From: CAMYKD01 sp041617155
GTDB taxonomy: Bacteria; Pseudomonadota; Alphaproteobacteria; Kiloniellales; JAKSDN01
NCBI GenBank assembly: GCA_041617155.1
Contig: JBFJPL010000006.1
Coordinates: 1-64,000, forward strand
Direction: 5' to 3'
DNA: 64,000 nt
Numbering within the stretch: the first letter of the stretch is position 1; every line of letters starts with the position of its first letter. A program made the position numbers and the translations under genes. Below, piece by piece: positions 9,280 through 17,925 of the stretch. The notes below the pieces were generated by a model. The model worked only from the letters and a program-made list of their open reading frames with translations, made no database searches and was not told the DNA's origin.

Positions 9280-10206
9280 TCACGCCGGTTCGTCCGAGCC
9301 CTTCCTCAAGCATTTCGGCAGAACCGATTCGACCGCGGTTGGTTGGATGCCGAGGTCGTCGAATGTGCCGGCGTCGGGGGCAACGACGTTGTCCTGCCGG
9401 ATCAGCGCCAATTGATCGCGCGTGACCGGTGGACTGGGCAGGATCGCCGACAGCCGCGCGATAAGGTCCCAGACGGGAAACGGCAGCGGCAGCAGGTGCC
9501 GTTCGAGCGCCATTTCCCGCAACAGCAATTCGACCAGCTCTCTGTATGTGAAGATACCCGGGCCGCCAAGCTCAAAGAGCCGGCCCCGGGCGGCCGAGTC
9601 TTCCATGGCCCGGGCCACCGCTTCGGCCACGTCATCGACATAGACCGGCTGCAGGCGGGTGTCGCCGCGGCCGAACAGGGGCAAAAGCGGCGACCGCCGG
9701 GCGATGCCCGCCAAGGTGCTGAAAAAACTATCGCCGGGCCCGAACAGCACGCTGGGCCGCAGGATCGTCGCGCCGTCGAAGGCGGCAGCGACCACTTGCT
9801 CGCCCTCGGCCCGCGCCCGCACATAGGCCGAGGGGGAAGCGGAATCGGCGCCGATCCCCGAGATATGGACCAGCCGCTCGACGCCGGCCCGGGAGGCCTG
9901 CCGCGCGACCCGTTCCGCGCCACGCACATGAACGGCCTCGAAAGTCTCGGCACCCTGTTCGACATAAAGGCCGACGGCATTGACGACGGCCTGCGCGTCC
10001 GCGACGGCGGCGGCGACAGCGGCCTCGTCGCGGACGTCGGCGCCGACGGATTGCAGCTCACCGGCGCGATCGCGCAGCTCGAAAACGCCGGCCGCCTCGG
10101 GATGGCGAACCGCGATACGAACCTTGAAGCCGTGCGCCGCGAGCCGCGCCACGACGGCACGTCCAAGAAAACCCGATCCACCGAACACGGTCACGAGGCC
10201 GGGCAT
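9280..10206 (-). CDS. NAD(P)-binding protein, NDUFA9/complex I-associated family
   Basis: 308-residue atypical SDR with the N-terminal nucleotide-binding motif VFGGSGFLGRAVV and later segments HISGIGADS, RPSVLFGPGD and a YVDDVAEAV-type region. This is the arrangement of the NDUFA9-like proteins encoded in many alphaproteobacteria. Those proteins bind NADPH at complex I in mitochondria, while the bacterial role is less clear. No catalytic YxxxK typical of active dehydrogenases stands out. A GGAGGG ribosome-binding site lies just before the ATG. The gene is probably monocistronic, with the dehydratase gene upstream on the same strand. Confidence 0.82.
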   Translation of the reverse strand: MPGLVTVFGGSGFLGRAVVARLAAHGFKVRIAVRHPEAAGVFELRDRAGELQSVGADVRDEAAVAAAVADAQAVVNAVGLYVEQGAETFEAVHVRGAERVARQASRAGVERLVHISGIGADSASPSAYVRARAEGEQVVAAAFDGATILRPSVLFGPGDSFFSTLAGIARRSPLLPLFGRGDTRLQPVYVDDVAEAVARAMEDSAARGRLFELGGPGIFTYRELVELLLREMALERHLLPLPFPVWDLIARLSAILPSPPVTRDQLALIRQDNVVAPDAGTFDDLGIQPTAVESVLPKCLRKGSDEPA

Positions 10207-10257
10207 TGGTCCCTCCGGGCGTCGCCAAGTCCGACGCCTTTGCCGGGCAGCCGCCGG

Positions 10258-11988
10258 TCAATGGCTCTCGCGCGGCACCGGCGCGCCGCTACCGCCGACC
10301 AGGAAATCCAGGTCGCAGCCCTTGTTCGCCTGGTTCACGTGCCGGTCGTAGAGCTGGGCGTAGCCGCGGCCGGTCGGCTCCTCGGTCGGCGTCCAGGCCG
10401 CCTTGCGCTTGGCCAGCTCGGCGTCGCTCACATCCAGGTGCAGGCGCCGCGCGGCGACGTCGAGCTCGATCATGTCGCCGTCCCGGACCAGGGCGAGCGG
10501 GCCGCCGAGCGCGGCTTCCGGCGCGCTGTGCAGCACCACGGTGCCGTACGCGGTGCCGCTCATGCGCGCGTCGGAGATGCGCACCATGTCGGTTACGCCC
10601 TGCTTCAGGATCTTGGCCGGCAGGGCCATGTTGCCGACCTCGGCCATGCCCGGATAGCCCTTGGGCCCGCAGTTCTTGAGCACCATGACGCAGCCCGGGT
10701 CGATGTCGAGCGCCGGATCGTCGACCCGCGCCTTGTAGTCGTCGATGGTCTCGAAGACCACCGCGCGGCCCCTATGCCGCATCAATTCCGGCGACGCGGC
10801 CGAGGGTTTCAGAACCGCGCCGTCGGGCGCCAGGTTGCCGTACAGCACGGCGATTCCGCCCTCCGCCTTGAAGGGACTGTCGAAGCGGTGGATCACCTCG
10901 CGGTTCCAGCACTCGGCCTTGCCGCAGTTGTCCCAAAGGGTCTGGCCGTTGACGGTCAGCGCGTCCTTGTGCAGCAAGCCGTTTTCACCCAGCTCGCGCA
11001 GAACGGCCGGCAGGCCGCCGGCATAGTAGAAGTCCTCCATCAGGTACTGGCCCGACGGCATCAAGTTGACCAGGCAGGGCACTTCGCGGCCGAGCCGGTC
11101 CCAGTCGTCGAGCGAGAGCTCGACGCCGAGGCGCCCGGCGACCGCGAGCAGGTGGATCACCGCGTTGGTCGAGCCGCCGATCGCGCCGTTGGCGCGGATC
11201 GCGTTCTCGAAGGCCTCCCTGGTCAACACCTTGGACATACGCAGGTCCTCTCGCACCATCTCGACGATGCGCCGGCCGACCATATGGGCCAGCGCGTTGC
11301 GCCTCGAATCGGCGGCCGGGATGGCGGCATTGGACGGCAGGCCCATGCCGAGCGCTTCGACCATGCTCGCCATGGTCGAAGCGGTGCCCATGGTCATGCA
11401 GTGACCGATCGAGCGCGACATGCAGGACTCCGCCTCCATGAAGTCGGCCAGCGTCATCTCGCCGGCCTTGACCATGGCGTCGAACTTCCAGACGTCGGTG
11501 CCGGAGCCGATCTCCTTGCCCCGGAAGCGGCCGTTCAGCATCGGGCCGCCGGACAGCGCGAGGGTCGGCAGATCGCAGGAGGCCGCGCCCATCAGCAGCG
11601 CCGGCGTGGTCTTGTCGCAGCCGACCAGCAGCACCACGCCGTCCAGCGGGTTGGCGCGGATCGATTCCTCGACATCCATGGAGACCAGGTTGCGGAACAT
11701 CATGGTGGTCGGGCGCATCAGCGTCTCGCCCAGGGACATGACCGGGAACTCGAGCGGGAAGCCGCCCATTTCGTAGACCCCGCGCTTGATCCGCTCGGCG
11801 AGCACGCGGAAATGCCCGTTGCAGGGCGTCAGTTCCGACCAGGTGTTGCAGATCCCGATCACTGGCCGACCATCGAACAGGTGGTGCGGCAAGCCCTGAT
11901 TCTTCAGCCAGCTGCGGTGGCCGAAGCCGTCCTTGTCGACCTTGCCGAACCACTCGGCGCTGCGGCGTTTGGTCTTGTCGTTCGGCAT
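10258..11988 (-). CDS. IlvD/Edd-family sugar-acid dehydratase
   Basis: 576-residue iron-sulfur dehydratase of the IlvD/Edd family. The segments GICNTWSELTPCNGHFR (cluster cysteine), LVGCDKTTPA (second cysteine) and CMTMGTASTM (third) are visible. The N-terminal motif RSAEWFGKVDKDGFGHRSW is typical of the pentonate/hexonate dehydratase subgroup, such as L-arabinonate dehydratase, rather than of dihydroxyacid dehydratase of valine synthesis. It removes water from an aldonic acid to give a 2-keto-3-deoxy acid. An upstream in-frame extension exists, but the ATG with GGGAGGAG about 10 nt before it fits the family start. Confidence 0.88.
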   Translation of the reverse strand: MPNDKTKRRSAEWFGKVDKDGFGHRSWLKNQGLPHHLFDGRPVIGICNTWSELTPCNGHFRVLAERIKRGVYEMGGFPLEFPVMSLGETLMRPTTMMFRNLVSMDVEESIRANPLDGVVLLVGCDKTTPALLMGAASCDLPTLALSGGPMLNGRFRGKEIGSGTDVWKFDAMVKAGEMTLADFMEAESCMSRSIGHCMTMGTASTMASMVEALGMGLPSNAAIPAADSRRNALAHMVGRRIVEMVREDLRMSKVLTREAFENAIRANGAIGGSTNAVIHLLAVAGRLGVELSLDDWDRLGREVPCLVNLMPSGQYLMEDFYYAGGLPAVLRELGENGLLHKDALTVNGQTLWDNCGKAECWNREVIHRFDSPFKAEGGIAVLYGNLAPDGAVLKPSAASPELMRHRGRAVVFETIDDYKARVDDPALDIDPGCVMVLKNCGPKGYPGMAEVGNMALPAKILKQGVTDMVRISDARMSGTAYGTVVLHSAPEAALGGPLALVRDGDMIELDVAARRLHLDVSDAELAKRKAAWTPTEEPTGRGYAQLYDRHVNQANKGCDLDFLVGGSGAPVPRESH

Positions 11989-12235
11989 GGCGTGCGGCTC
12001 CTCCCGGCTTGTGGATCTGGAGTTTAGTGCGCCTTGACGCCTGAGGACAATGACCAGTCGAGAGGCCGCCGGTCGGAGCGGCCGGTGCCGGTACCGGCTG
12101 TCGTTGGATTGTCGCAGCCATCGATTTCCTGCATGGCCTTGATCGAAAAAATTCAATTGTTATCGGCGAACCCGAGGTCCAGCTTGATAACGTTCGGGCG
12201 AAACTGCCCGCGTCTTTTTCTGGAGTGCGAACGCC
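11989..12235. other. Intergenic region upstream of dehydratase and small ORF
   Basis: About 250 bases that should hold the promoter of the leftward dehydratase and that of the rightward 56-codon reading frame. An AT-rich patch around 12140-12175 is the likeliest promoter region. No palindrome long enough to call an operator was seen. Confidence 0.35.
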
Positions 12236-12406
12236 ATGTCGGCGGAATTGTTGCGGCCGGTCTCCATACCGCCGATTGTCCCGGTCCGCGGCCTGAGGCT
12301 TGACGAGATTTCAAGCTTTATTGGCGGTCTGCTGTTCTACGGCATCCTTGGCATCGGCGTGTTCGCACCCGTCGTTTTCGGAATCTATGGCTTTCTGACG
12401 CATTAG
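12236..12406 (+). CDS. Small membrane protein, 56 residues
   Basis: ATG preceded by GGAG at about 10 nt. The product has a polar N-terminus of about 27 residues and one long hydrophobic stretch, GGLLFYGILGIGVFAPVVFG, at residues 30-49, ending GFLTH. This is typical of single-span small inner-membrane proteins. I do not recognise a family. The stop codon lies within the TTAG target site duplicated by the adjacent IS element, so the insertion leaves the reading frame exactly intact. Coding status is likely but unproven. Confidence 0.5.
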   Translation: MSAELLRPVSIPPIVPVRGLRLDEISSFIGGLLFYGILGIGVFAPVVFGIYGFLTH

Positions 12407-13731
12407 CAGGCTGCTGAAAAACGGCCCAGGTCGGGTCTATTGGTTCTGTCGGTGGCGAATGGCGCTGGAGTTTGGCGGGTATCGTCGCCGAGTTTTGCAT
12501 CGGGGGTGGTTTCGACGGGCTGATCCGGGAGGGTTGCGGGCGCGATCATGGCGGCGCTGCCAGCAATTTGGGTAGTCGGATCAGGTTGTAGGCCGCCAGG
12601 GCGAAGGTGAAGGCGGCGTCGACGCGTCTCTGGCCCCGGAAGCGGGTCTTGGCGAGCCCGGCGATGGTCTTGACCCAGGCGAAGACCTCCTCGATGCGCT
12701 TGCGACAGCGCTGCGAGACGTCGTAGCCCGGGTGGCGCGTCGTGCGGCCGTCGATCGCCGTCTTGCGCCGCTTGCCGGTCTTGGTGACATGGTTGTCGCG
12801 GGTCAGATGCGGGGTGATCCGGCGTGCTCTGAGATCGCCGACGAAGTCGCTCACGTCGAAGGCCTTGTCGCCGCCCAGCGTGATCCGCCCGGCCGCCACG
12901 GGGCCGCCGCGGTTGCCGTCGATCGCGTCCAGCGCATGGTCGCGCTCGGCCGTGCCGCTGGCCAGCGTCGCCCCGCCGCCGACCGCCAGGCCGTTGCGGT
13001 TCTCCATCAGCGCGTGGCCCATGTAGCAGAGCCGGCTCTCCTTGCCATCGCCCTTGCGGTACAGCCGCGCCTCGGGATCGGTGGTGCTTTCATGGCTCTC
13101 GTTGGAGCGCTTTTGCCCGCGAAAGTCCCGTTCCGCGTTGCGTCCGGCGCCCGGGTCGTCGTCCTCGCCGTCCTTGCGGCGAAAGCTCTTCATCGAGGCC
13201 CAAGCCTCGATCAGCGTGCCGTCGACCGAGAAGTGCTCGCGTGAGAGAAGCGGGCGCACCTTCGGGTGCGCCACGATGCCGGCCAGGAACTGCGCCGATA
13301 TCTCCGCCTCCAGAAGCCGGTCCCGGTTCTTGCAGAACACCGTCGCATCCCACACCGGATCGTCCAGCCCGAGACCCACGAACCACCGGAACAACAGGTT
13401 GAAGTCCAGCTGCTCCATCAGCTGACGCTCAGAGCGGATCGAATAGAACGCCTGCAACAGCAACGCCCGCAGCAGCTTCTCCGGCGCAATCGACGGACGG
13501 CCCGTACATGAATAGAGCGCCTCGAAGTCTCCCGACAGCGACCCGAGAACCTCGTTCACCACCGCGCGGATCAAACGAAGCGGGTGCCTCGCTGGAACCC
13601 GGCCCTCAAGGTCAACGTAGCTGAACAAACTGCCGCTCGACCGATCCTCGCCGCGCATGCGATCCTCCATAGCTCATTAACCCAGAGAATCACGCTATCC
13701 CTCCAAACGCGAGGAGTTTTTCAGCAGCCTG
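12407..13731. mobile_element. Complete IS5-family insertion sequence
   Basis: A 1325-bp element with 16-bp perfect terminal inverted repeats (CAGGCTGCTGAAAAAC at the left end, its complement at the right) and flanking 4-bp direct repeats TTAG (12403-12406 and 13732-13735). TTAG fits the YTAR target preference described for the IS5 group. It carries one intact transposase gene on the minus strand. Perfect ends and an open gene suggest recent insertion and possible activity. Confidence 0.92.
12546..13658 (-). CDS. IS5-family transposase
   Basis: 370-residue DDE transposase. The N-terminal domain has FSYVDLEGRVPARHPLR and the family block SIRSERQLMEQLDFNLLFRW. The catalytic core has FSVDGTLIEAW (first Asp), GGDKAFDVSDF (second Asp) and RKRIEEVFAWVK (Glu), so all three acidic positions look intact. 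A more upstream ATG exists, but the chosen one has GGAGG 5 nt before it and starts MRGED, the usual family start. No frameshift is needed, unlike two-frame IS5 relatives. Confidence 0.9.
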   Translation of the reverse strand: MRGEDRSSGSLFSYVDLEGRVPARHPLRLIRAVVNEVLGSLSGDFEALYSCTGRPSIAPEKLLRALLLQAFYSIRSERQLMEQLDFNLLFRWFVGLGLDDPVWDATVFCKNRDRLLEAEISAQFLAGIVAHPKVRPLLSREHFSVDGTLIEAWASMKSFRRKDGEDDDPGAGRNAERDFRGQKRSNESHESTTDPEARLYRKGDGKESRLCYMGHALMENRNGLAVGGGATLASGTAERDHALDAIDGNRGGPVAAGRITLGGDKAFDVSDFVGDLRARRITPHLTRDNHVTKTGKRRKTAIDGRTTRHPGYDVSQRCRKRIEEVFAWVKTIAGLAKTRFRGQRRVDAAFTFALAAYNLIRLPKLLAAPP

Positions 13732-13757
13732 TTAGGGCATTTTTCAATCAGTCGGAA

Positions 13758-13829
13758 CCAGCCCGCTCTCGCTCCCGGCCGCCCATATCATACGATCCCG
13801 TGGGCGGCCGGGAGGGGGGAGCGGGCTGG
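13758..13829. repeat. Long GC-rich hairpin between IS and dehydrogenase gene
   Basis: Arms of 28 and 29 nt (13758-13785 and 13801-13829) pair almost perfectly around a 15-nt loop, starting CCAGCCCGCTC. It lies 35 nt past the end of the leftward DenD-like gene and just outside the IS. It may act as a terminator for that gene or be a REP-like palindromic unit; no T-run follows on either strand. Confidence 0.55.
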
Positions 13830-13863
13830 CGCCGATACTATTCGAACGGATAACGCGCTAGCT

Positions 13864-14850
13864 TCAACCGTCGAGATAATCCTCGATGTAGGCGCGGACG
13901 ATTTCATCCAGGCTGTCCTCCTTGGGTAGGCCCAAGGCGATGGCGCGTTCATAGCTGGCGTCCTGCGGCCAGGTCGCGACGATCGCCTCGATGAAGGGAT
14001 CGGGCTCCACCGTTATCTTGCCCAGCGGCCGCTCGCCGCCGACGCGGGTGAGCGCCTCGATCATCTCGGCCACGGTCACGGTCAGGCTGGGCAGGCTGAG
14101 CGCGCGGTCGTCGCCCAGGGCGCCGCCGTCGAGCTCATGCAGCTTGATGAACCCCTCGACGATCGAACGGTAGCCCAACACCGGCATGACCGTCTCCGGC
14201 TGGACCGGCAGGGCGCAGGGCACGCCGTTCAGCGGCTCGCGGAACAGGCCGGAGACGAAGCTGGAGGCCGCGGCGTTCGGCTTGCCGGGGCGAATGATCA
14301 CGGTCGGCAAGCGCGCCGAGCGGCCGTCGAGGAAGCCCTTGCGGGTGTAGTCGTTGACCAGCAGCTCGCAGATCGCCTTGGTGACGCCATAGGTGGTCTG
14401 CGGCGTCTGCTTGACCGTGTCGCCAACCACCTTCGGCATGCCGGAGCCGCCGAACACCGCGATCGAGGAGGCGAAGACCAGGCGCGGCAGGCCGGCACGC
14501 GCCCGGCAGGCCTCCATCACGTTCAGGCCGCCGTCCAGGTTGACCCGGATCGCCAGGTCGAAGTCCTTCTCGCCACCGCCCGAGACCACCGAGGCCAGGT
14601 GGAAGACCGCGATGTCGTCGCGGTCGATCAGCTGAAACACTTCGTCGCGGTTCGAGATCTCGCCGAGCAGCACCGTCACCCGGCCGTCCAGGGCGTCCGG
14701 CAGGGCGGGCGGCGCGTTCATGTCGAACAGCACCAGATCGTCGATCGGCTCCGGCCCGCCCGACGGTCCGGTCAGCTCGCCCCGTTCGAGCAGCCGTTGG
14801 GCGAGACGCAGGCCGATGAAACCGCAGCCCCCGGTGATCACCACTTTCAT
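13864..14850 (-). CDS. denD: NAD-dependent epimerase/dehydratase, D-erythronate dehydrogenase-like
   Basis: 328-residue extended SDR. The N-terminal TGGCGFIGLRLAQRLL nucleotide motif, the FHLASVVSGG segment, a catalytic YGVTK near residue 150 and the blocks NDYTRKGFLDGR and RPGKPNAAASSF match DenD (D-erythronate 2-dehydrogenase) proteins closely. It would oxidise a four-carbon or related aldonic acid with NAD in the cytoplasm. The start chosen has GGGAGG 6 nt upstream and its ATGA overlaps the stop of the preceding FAH-family gene, so the two are translationally coupled. A longer upstream reading frame is rejected. Confidence 0.82.
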   Translation of the reverse strand: MKVVITGGCGFIGLRLAQRLLERGELTGPSGGPEPIDDLVLFDMNAPPALPDALDGRVTVLLGEISNRDEVFQLIDRDDIAVFHLASVVSGGGEKDFDLAIRVNLDGGLNVMEACRARAGLPRLVFASSIAVFGGSGMPKVVGDTVKQTPQTTYGVTKAICELLVNDYTRKGFLDGRSARLPTVIIRPGKPNAAASSFVSGLFREPLNGVPCALPVQPETVMPVLGYRSIVEGFIKLHELDGGALGDDRALSLPSLTVTVAEMIEALTRVGGERPLGKITVEPDPFIEAIVATWPQDASYERAIALGLPKEDSLDEIVRAYIEDYLDG

Positions 14851-16043
14851 CGCCTGCCTCCCAACAGTCCGCGTGCGCTCAGGTTCGCCATCAAGGCCGC
14901 GGCGCCGAAGTCCCACGGCGGGATCTCGTTGCTGAGCGCGACGCTGTTGACCAGGGCGCCCAGTTGTTCGCTCGAGATGGTCACCAGGTCGCCCTTCTTG
15001 TGGGTGAATCCTTCGCCGGGTCGGTCGCGGTCCTTGGTCGGCGCGAACATGGTGCCGGTGAACAGCATCAGGCCGTCCGGGTACTGGTGCACCGCCCCGA
15101 TGGTCTGGCTCACCAGATCGAGCGGGTCGCGGCTGATCTCGGCCATCGAGCTGACCGCCTCGAGCGTGAATCCGTCCTCGCCCTCGATCGTCAGGCGCAC
15201 CTCGGCCCGGCGCACGTCGTCGATGCCGAAGCCTGCGTCGAACAGCCGGATGAACGGACCGAGCGCGCAGGAGCCGTTGTTGTCCTTCGACTTGCCCAGC
15301 AGCAGCGCGCTGCGCCCCTCGAAGTCGCGCAGATTGACGTCATTCCCCAGGGTCGCGCCGACGGTCTTGCCGCGCGCGTTGACCGCGAGCACCATCTCGG
15401 GCTCCGGGTTGTTCCAGCTCGACCGGGGATGCAGGCCGATCTCGGCGCCCAGCCCGACGCCGGACATCGGCTGGCTCTTGGTGAAGACCTCGGCGTCCGG
15501 GCCGATGCCGACCTCGAGGTACTGCGACCAGAGGCCGCGTTCGATCAGCGCCGCCTTCAGCTTCGCCGCGGCCGCGGACCCGGGCACGACCGCCGCCAGA
15601 TCGGTGCCGATCTCGCCGACGATGGTCTCGCGCGCCGCGGCGGCGGCGGCCGGGTCGCCCTTGACCTGTTCCTCGATCACCCGTTCCAGCATCGACTTGA
15701 CGAAGGTGACGCCGCAGGCCTTGAGCGCCTGCAGGTCCGCCGGCGCGAGGAACGCCGGCTTCGAGGGGTCGCGGCTTGCCGCCGCGCTGTTGGCCAGGAT
15801 CGCTTCGGTGCTGCCGAGCGGCCGGCCGTGCCGGGCCGCCTCGCGGGCCGCGGCCACCGGGTCGCGGTCGTTCAGCAGCTCCGTCGTGGTCGGGAAATCC
15901 GCCGTGATGTCCCGCACCTCGTCGCCCCACAGGACCACGACGCACGGGCCTGCGACCGGGCCGGTCCGCCAGGCCCGGCCGATCAGCAGGCCCTCGGTGC
16001 CGTCGTCCGGCAGGCAGGTCTTGGGATCGAGGCGCAGGGGCAT
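14847..16043 (-). CDS. Fumarylacetoacetate hydrolase-family protein
   Basis: 398 residues. The C-terminal half contains FAH-fold features (GLGAEIGLHPRSSWNNPEPEM with metal-binding acidic residues, NDVNLRDFEGRSAL). The N-terminal 160 residues are an extension found in a subgroup of sugar-acid-linked FAH proteins. Members hydrolyse or decarboxylate 2,4-diketo acids, or act as dehydratases in aldonate routes. It forms an operon with the DenD-like gene (4-nt overlap), which points to a shared sugar-acid pathway. No strong ribosome-binding site precedes the ATG. Confidence 0.78.
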   Translation of the reverse strand: MPLRLDPKTCLPDDGTEGLLIGRAWRTGPVAGPCVVVLWGDEVRDITADFPTTTELLNDRDPVAAAREAARHGRPLGSTEAILANSAAASRDPSKPAFLAPADLQALKACGVTFVKSMLERVIEEQVKGDPAAAAAARETIVGEIGTDLAAVVPGSAAAAKLKAALIERGLWSQYLEVGIGPDAEVFTKSQPMSGVGLGAEIGLHPRSSWNNPEPEMVLAVNARGKTVGATLGNDVNLRDFEGRSALLLGKSKDNNGSCALGPFIRLFDAGFGIDDVRRAEVRLTIEGEDGFTLEAVSSMAEISRDPLDLVSQTIGAVHQYPDGLMLFTGTMFAPTKDRDRPGEGFTHKKGDLVTISSEQLGALVNSVALSNEIPPWDFGAAALMANLSARGLLGGRR

Positions 16044-16190
16044 GGACCGGGGTTCTGTACTGGTTTCGCGACTGAACGCATCTTCCCCGGCGCGGCTTGG
16101 TTCTGCAAGGATGCGATGCTATTGATGAAGCGGTTGACCGGGGACCGCCGCATGCGACCGGTCGCCGGCAGCGCCTAGGGGAGGGGAGTT

Positions 16191-17129
16191 GTGAAACCGG
16201 AAATCGTCGTGCTTCGTCCCTATGTGCCGTCGGTCATGGCGGCGCTCGAGCAGGATTTCGTGCTCCATCGGATGTGGGAGGCGGAGGATACCGCAGGTCT
16301 GTTGGCCGAGGCCCAGGCGGCGCGGGGGATCGCGACCATGGGCGATGTCGGCGCCGATGCGTCCCTGATGGAGGCGCTGCCCAATCTCGAGATCGTCGCC
16401 TGCATGGGGGTCGGCGTTGACGCCATCGACCTCGCCCATGCCCGCAACAACGGCATCGCCGTCACCTATACGCCCGATGTGCTGAACGACGAAGTCGCCA
16501 ACACGGCGATCGCCCTGTTGCTCGCGGTGACGCGGCAGGTCTGCCTGGGCGACCGCTATGTGCGCGAAGGCCGCTGGCTTGCCGAAGGTCCCATGGCGTT
16601 GAACCGGAGCGTGGTCGGCAAGCGCTGCGGCATCCTGGGTCTCGGTCGGATCGGCAAGGCCATCGCCAGGCGCGCCGAAACGCTCGGCTGCGAGATCGCC
16701 TACCACGGGCGCCACGAGCAGAGGGACCAACCCTACCGCTACTACGCGGACCTGGTCGAGATGGCGCGGGACAGCGACATCGTGATTGTCATCTGCCCGG
16801 GCGGCGCGGCCACGCATGGGCTCGTCGACCGCGCCGTGCTCGACGCGCTGGGCCCGCAGGGAGTCTTCGTCAACGTGGCGCGCGGCTCGGTGGTCGACGA
16901 GCCCGCCCTGGTTGCGGCACTCGCCGAAGGCCGGCTCGGCGCCGCCGGCCTCGACGTCTTCGCCGAGGAGCCCAAGGTGCCCGAGGCCTTGTTGACCATG
17001 GAGAACGTTGTTCTGCAGCCGCACGTGGGCAGCGCGACCATCGAAACCCGCACCGCCATGTGCCAACTCGTGCTCGACAACCTGCGCGCCCACTTCGCCG
17101 GCCAACCGCTGCTGACGCCGGTCGGTTGA
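16191..17129 (+). CDS. D-2-hydroxyacid dehydrogenase (GhrB/SerA-like)
   Basis: 312-residue cytoplasmic NAD(P)-dependent dehydrogenase. The Rossmann motif GLGRIGKAIARR lies near residue 150. The catalytic Arg (NVARGSVVDEP), Glu (DVFAEEPKVPE) and His (LQPHVGSAT) are in the expected order. It would reduce glyoxylate, hydroxypyruvate or a related 2-keto acid. Translation begins at GTG, with GAGGGGAG just upstream. It is divergent from the FAH-DenD operon, so control of both from the 150-bp gap between them is plausible. Confidence 0.87.
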   Translation: MKPEIVVLRPYVPSVMAALEQDFVLHRMWEAEDTAGLLAEAQAARGIATMGDVGADASLMEALPNLEIVACMGVGVDAIDLAHARNNGIAVTYTPDVLNDEVANTAIALLLAVTRQVCLGDRYVREGRWLAEGPMALNRSVVGKRCGILGLGRIGKAIARRAETLGCEIAYHGRHEQRDQPYRYYADLVEMARDSDIVIVICPGGAATHGLVDRAVLDALGPQGVFVNVARGSVVDEPALVAALAEGRLGAAGLDVFAEEPKVPEALLTMENVVLQPHVGSATIETRTAMCQLVLDNLRAHFAGQPLLTPVG

Positions 17130-17925
17130 CCCGGTTCTTACGATATCTACCGAAAGTCGAATATTATAGAAAAATGTACAACTTTAAGGCGGTTGTTGCC
17201 CGCCTTTGATCCCCGGCGGGGCAAGGAACAGGGCCCTTGCCCCAGAAATGCCACATCGATGACACCAATTGGACCGCACAAGCGACCGTCGTTTTGGAGT
17301 AAAAATGAAGTCAAGTTCGGAAAGAACAGAAGAAAGTTTAAGTAATGCGTAAGAAAGTAGTGGGATATGCAATGCCAATTCGGCTGGTTTACACGGGTTA
17401 TCTGTTCGCGATAACCGCGTTCTTGATCTCCATGCGCGACATCTTGTTGCCGGCATAGGCGGAATAACGCGGCTCGGATACCTGCTGACCGGCGACCGGC
17501 GGATCGACCGCCTGCCGTCCTCCGCCCGCTAGCGCCTGCCGCCACGATACCCGCGGTGTCAGGCCGATCCTCTCCCGATAAAAGACCTTTGCGCGACCGC
17601 CCGCCCCATGTGCTTCGAAGCGCCCCTTCGGGCGCGACCCGGCGTGAGGGCGGGCCGACCGTCGATTCCCGATAGACCGTTTCATCCCGAGGTACGTGCG
17701 TCGAACGCGCCGCGAATCCTCCCCCGGGTCGATCGAAGAGCTGGTCGCTTCGCGAGGGGGCGCCAACAGGCTTGCCAATGGCCGGGCAAAACCCTTTGAT
17801 AGGGCTTGTCCCGGGGTGCGGCGCCTTCTGCGTCCGAATGGGTCCGGACCATGTCGCCGTCGCCGAACCCTTGGCCGGAGCCACGGCTGGGCCGCCGGAG
17901 AGACTAATCGAGGGAGGGGAACATC
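17130..17925. other. 796-base intergenic region, no supported gene
   Basis: The first 270 bases are AT-rich compared with the rest of the window. An inverted repeat GGTTATC-7-GATAACC lies at 17396-17416 and a GCGCCC/GGGCGC hairpin at 17620-17635. A minus-strand frame ending at 17398 (last residues NKMSRMEIKNAVIANR) looks protein-like near its end, but it has no start with a ribosome-binding site and no recognised family. It may be a decayed gene. The promoter of the rightward FAH gene should be in the last 150 bases. Confidence 0.4.

Noticed and set aside
9343..12027. Very long plus-strand open frame opposite the NDUFA9-like and dehydratase genes
   Set aside because: A shadow frame of high-GC DNA; the opposite strand has complete families, starts and ribosome-binding sites.
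17147..17884. Minus-strand open frame in the large intergenic gap
   Set aside because: No ribosome-binding site and no family; only the last few codons of another frame look protein-like, so it is recorded as an unexplained region instead.
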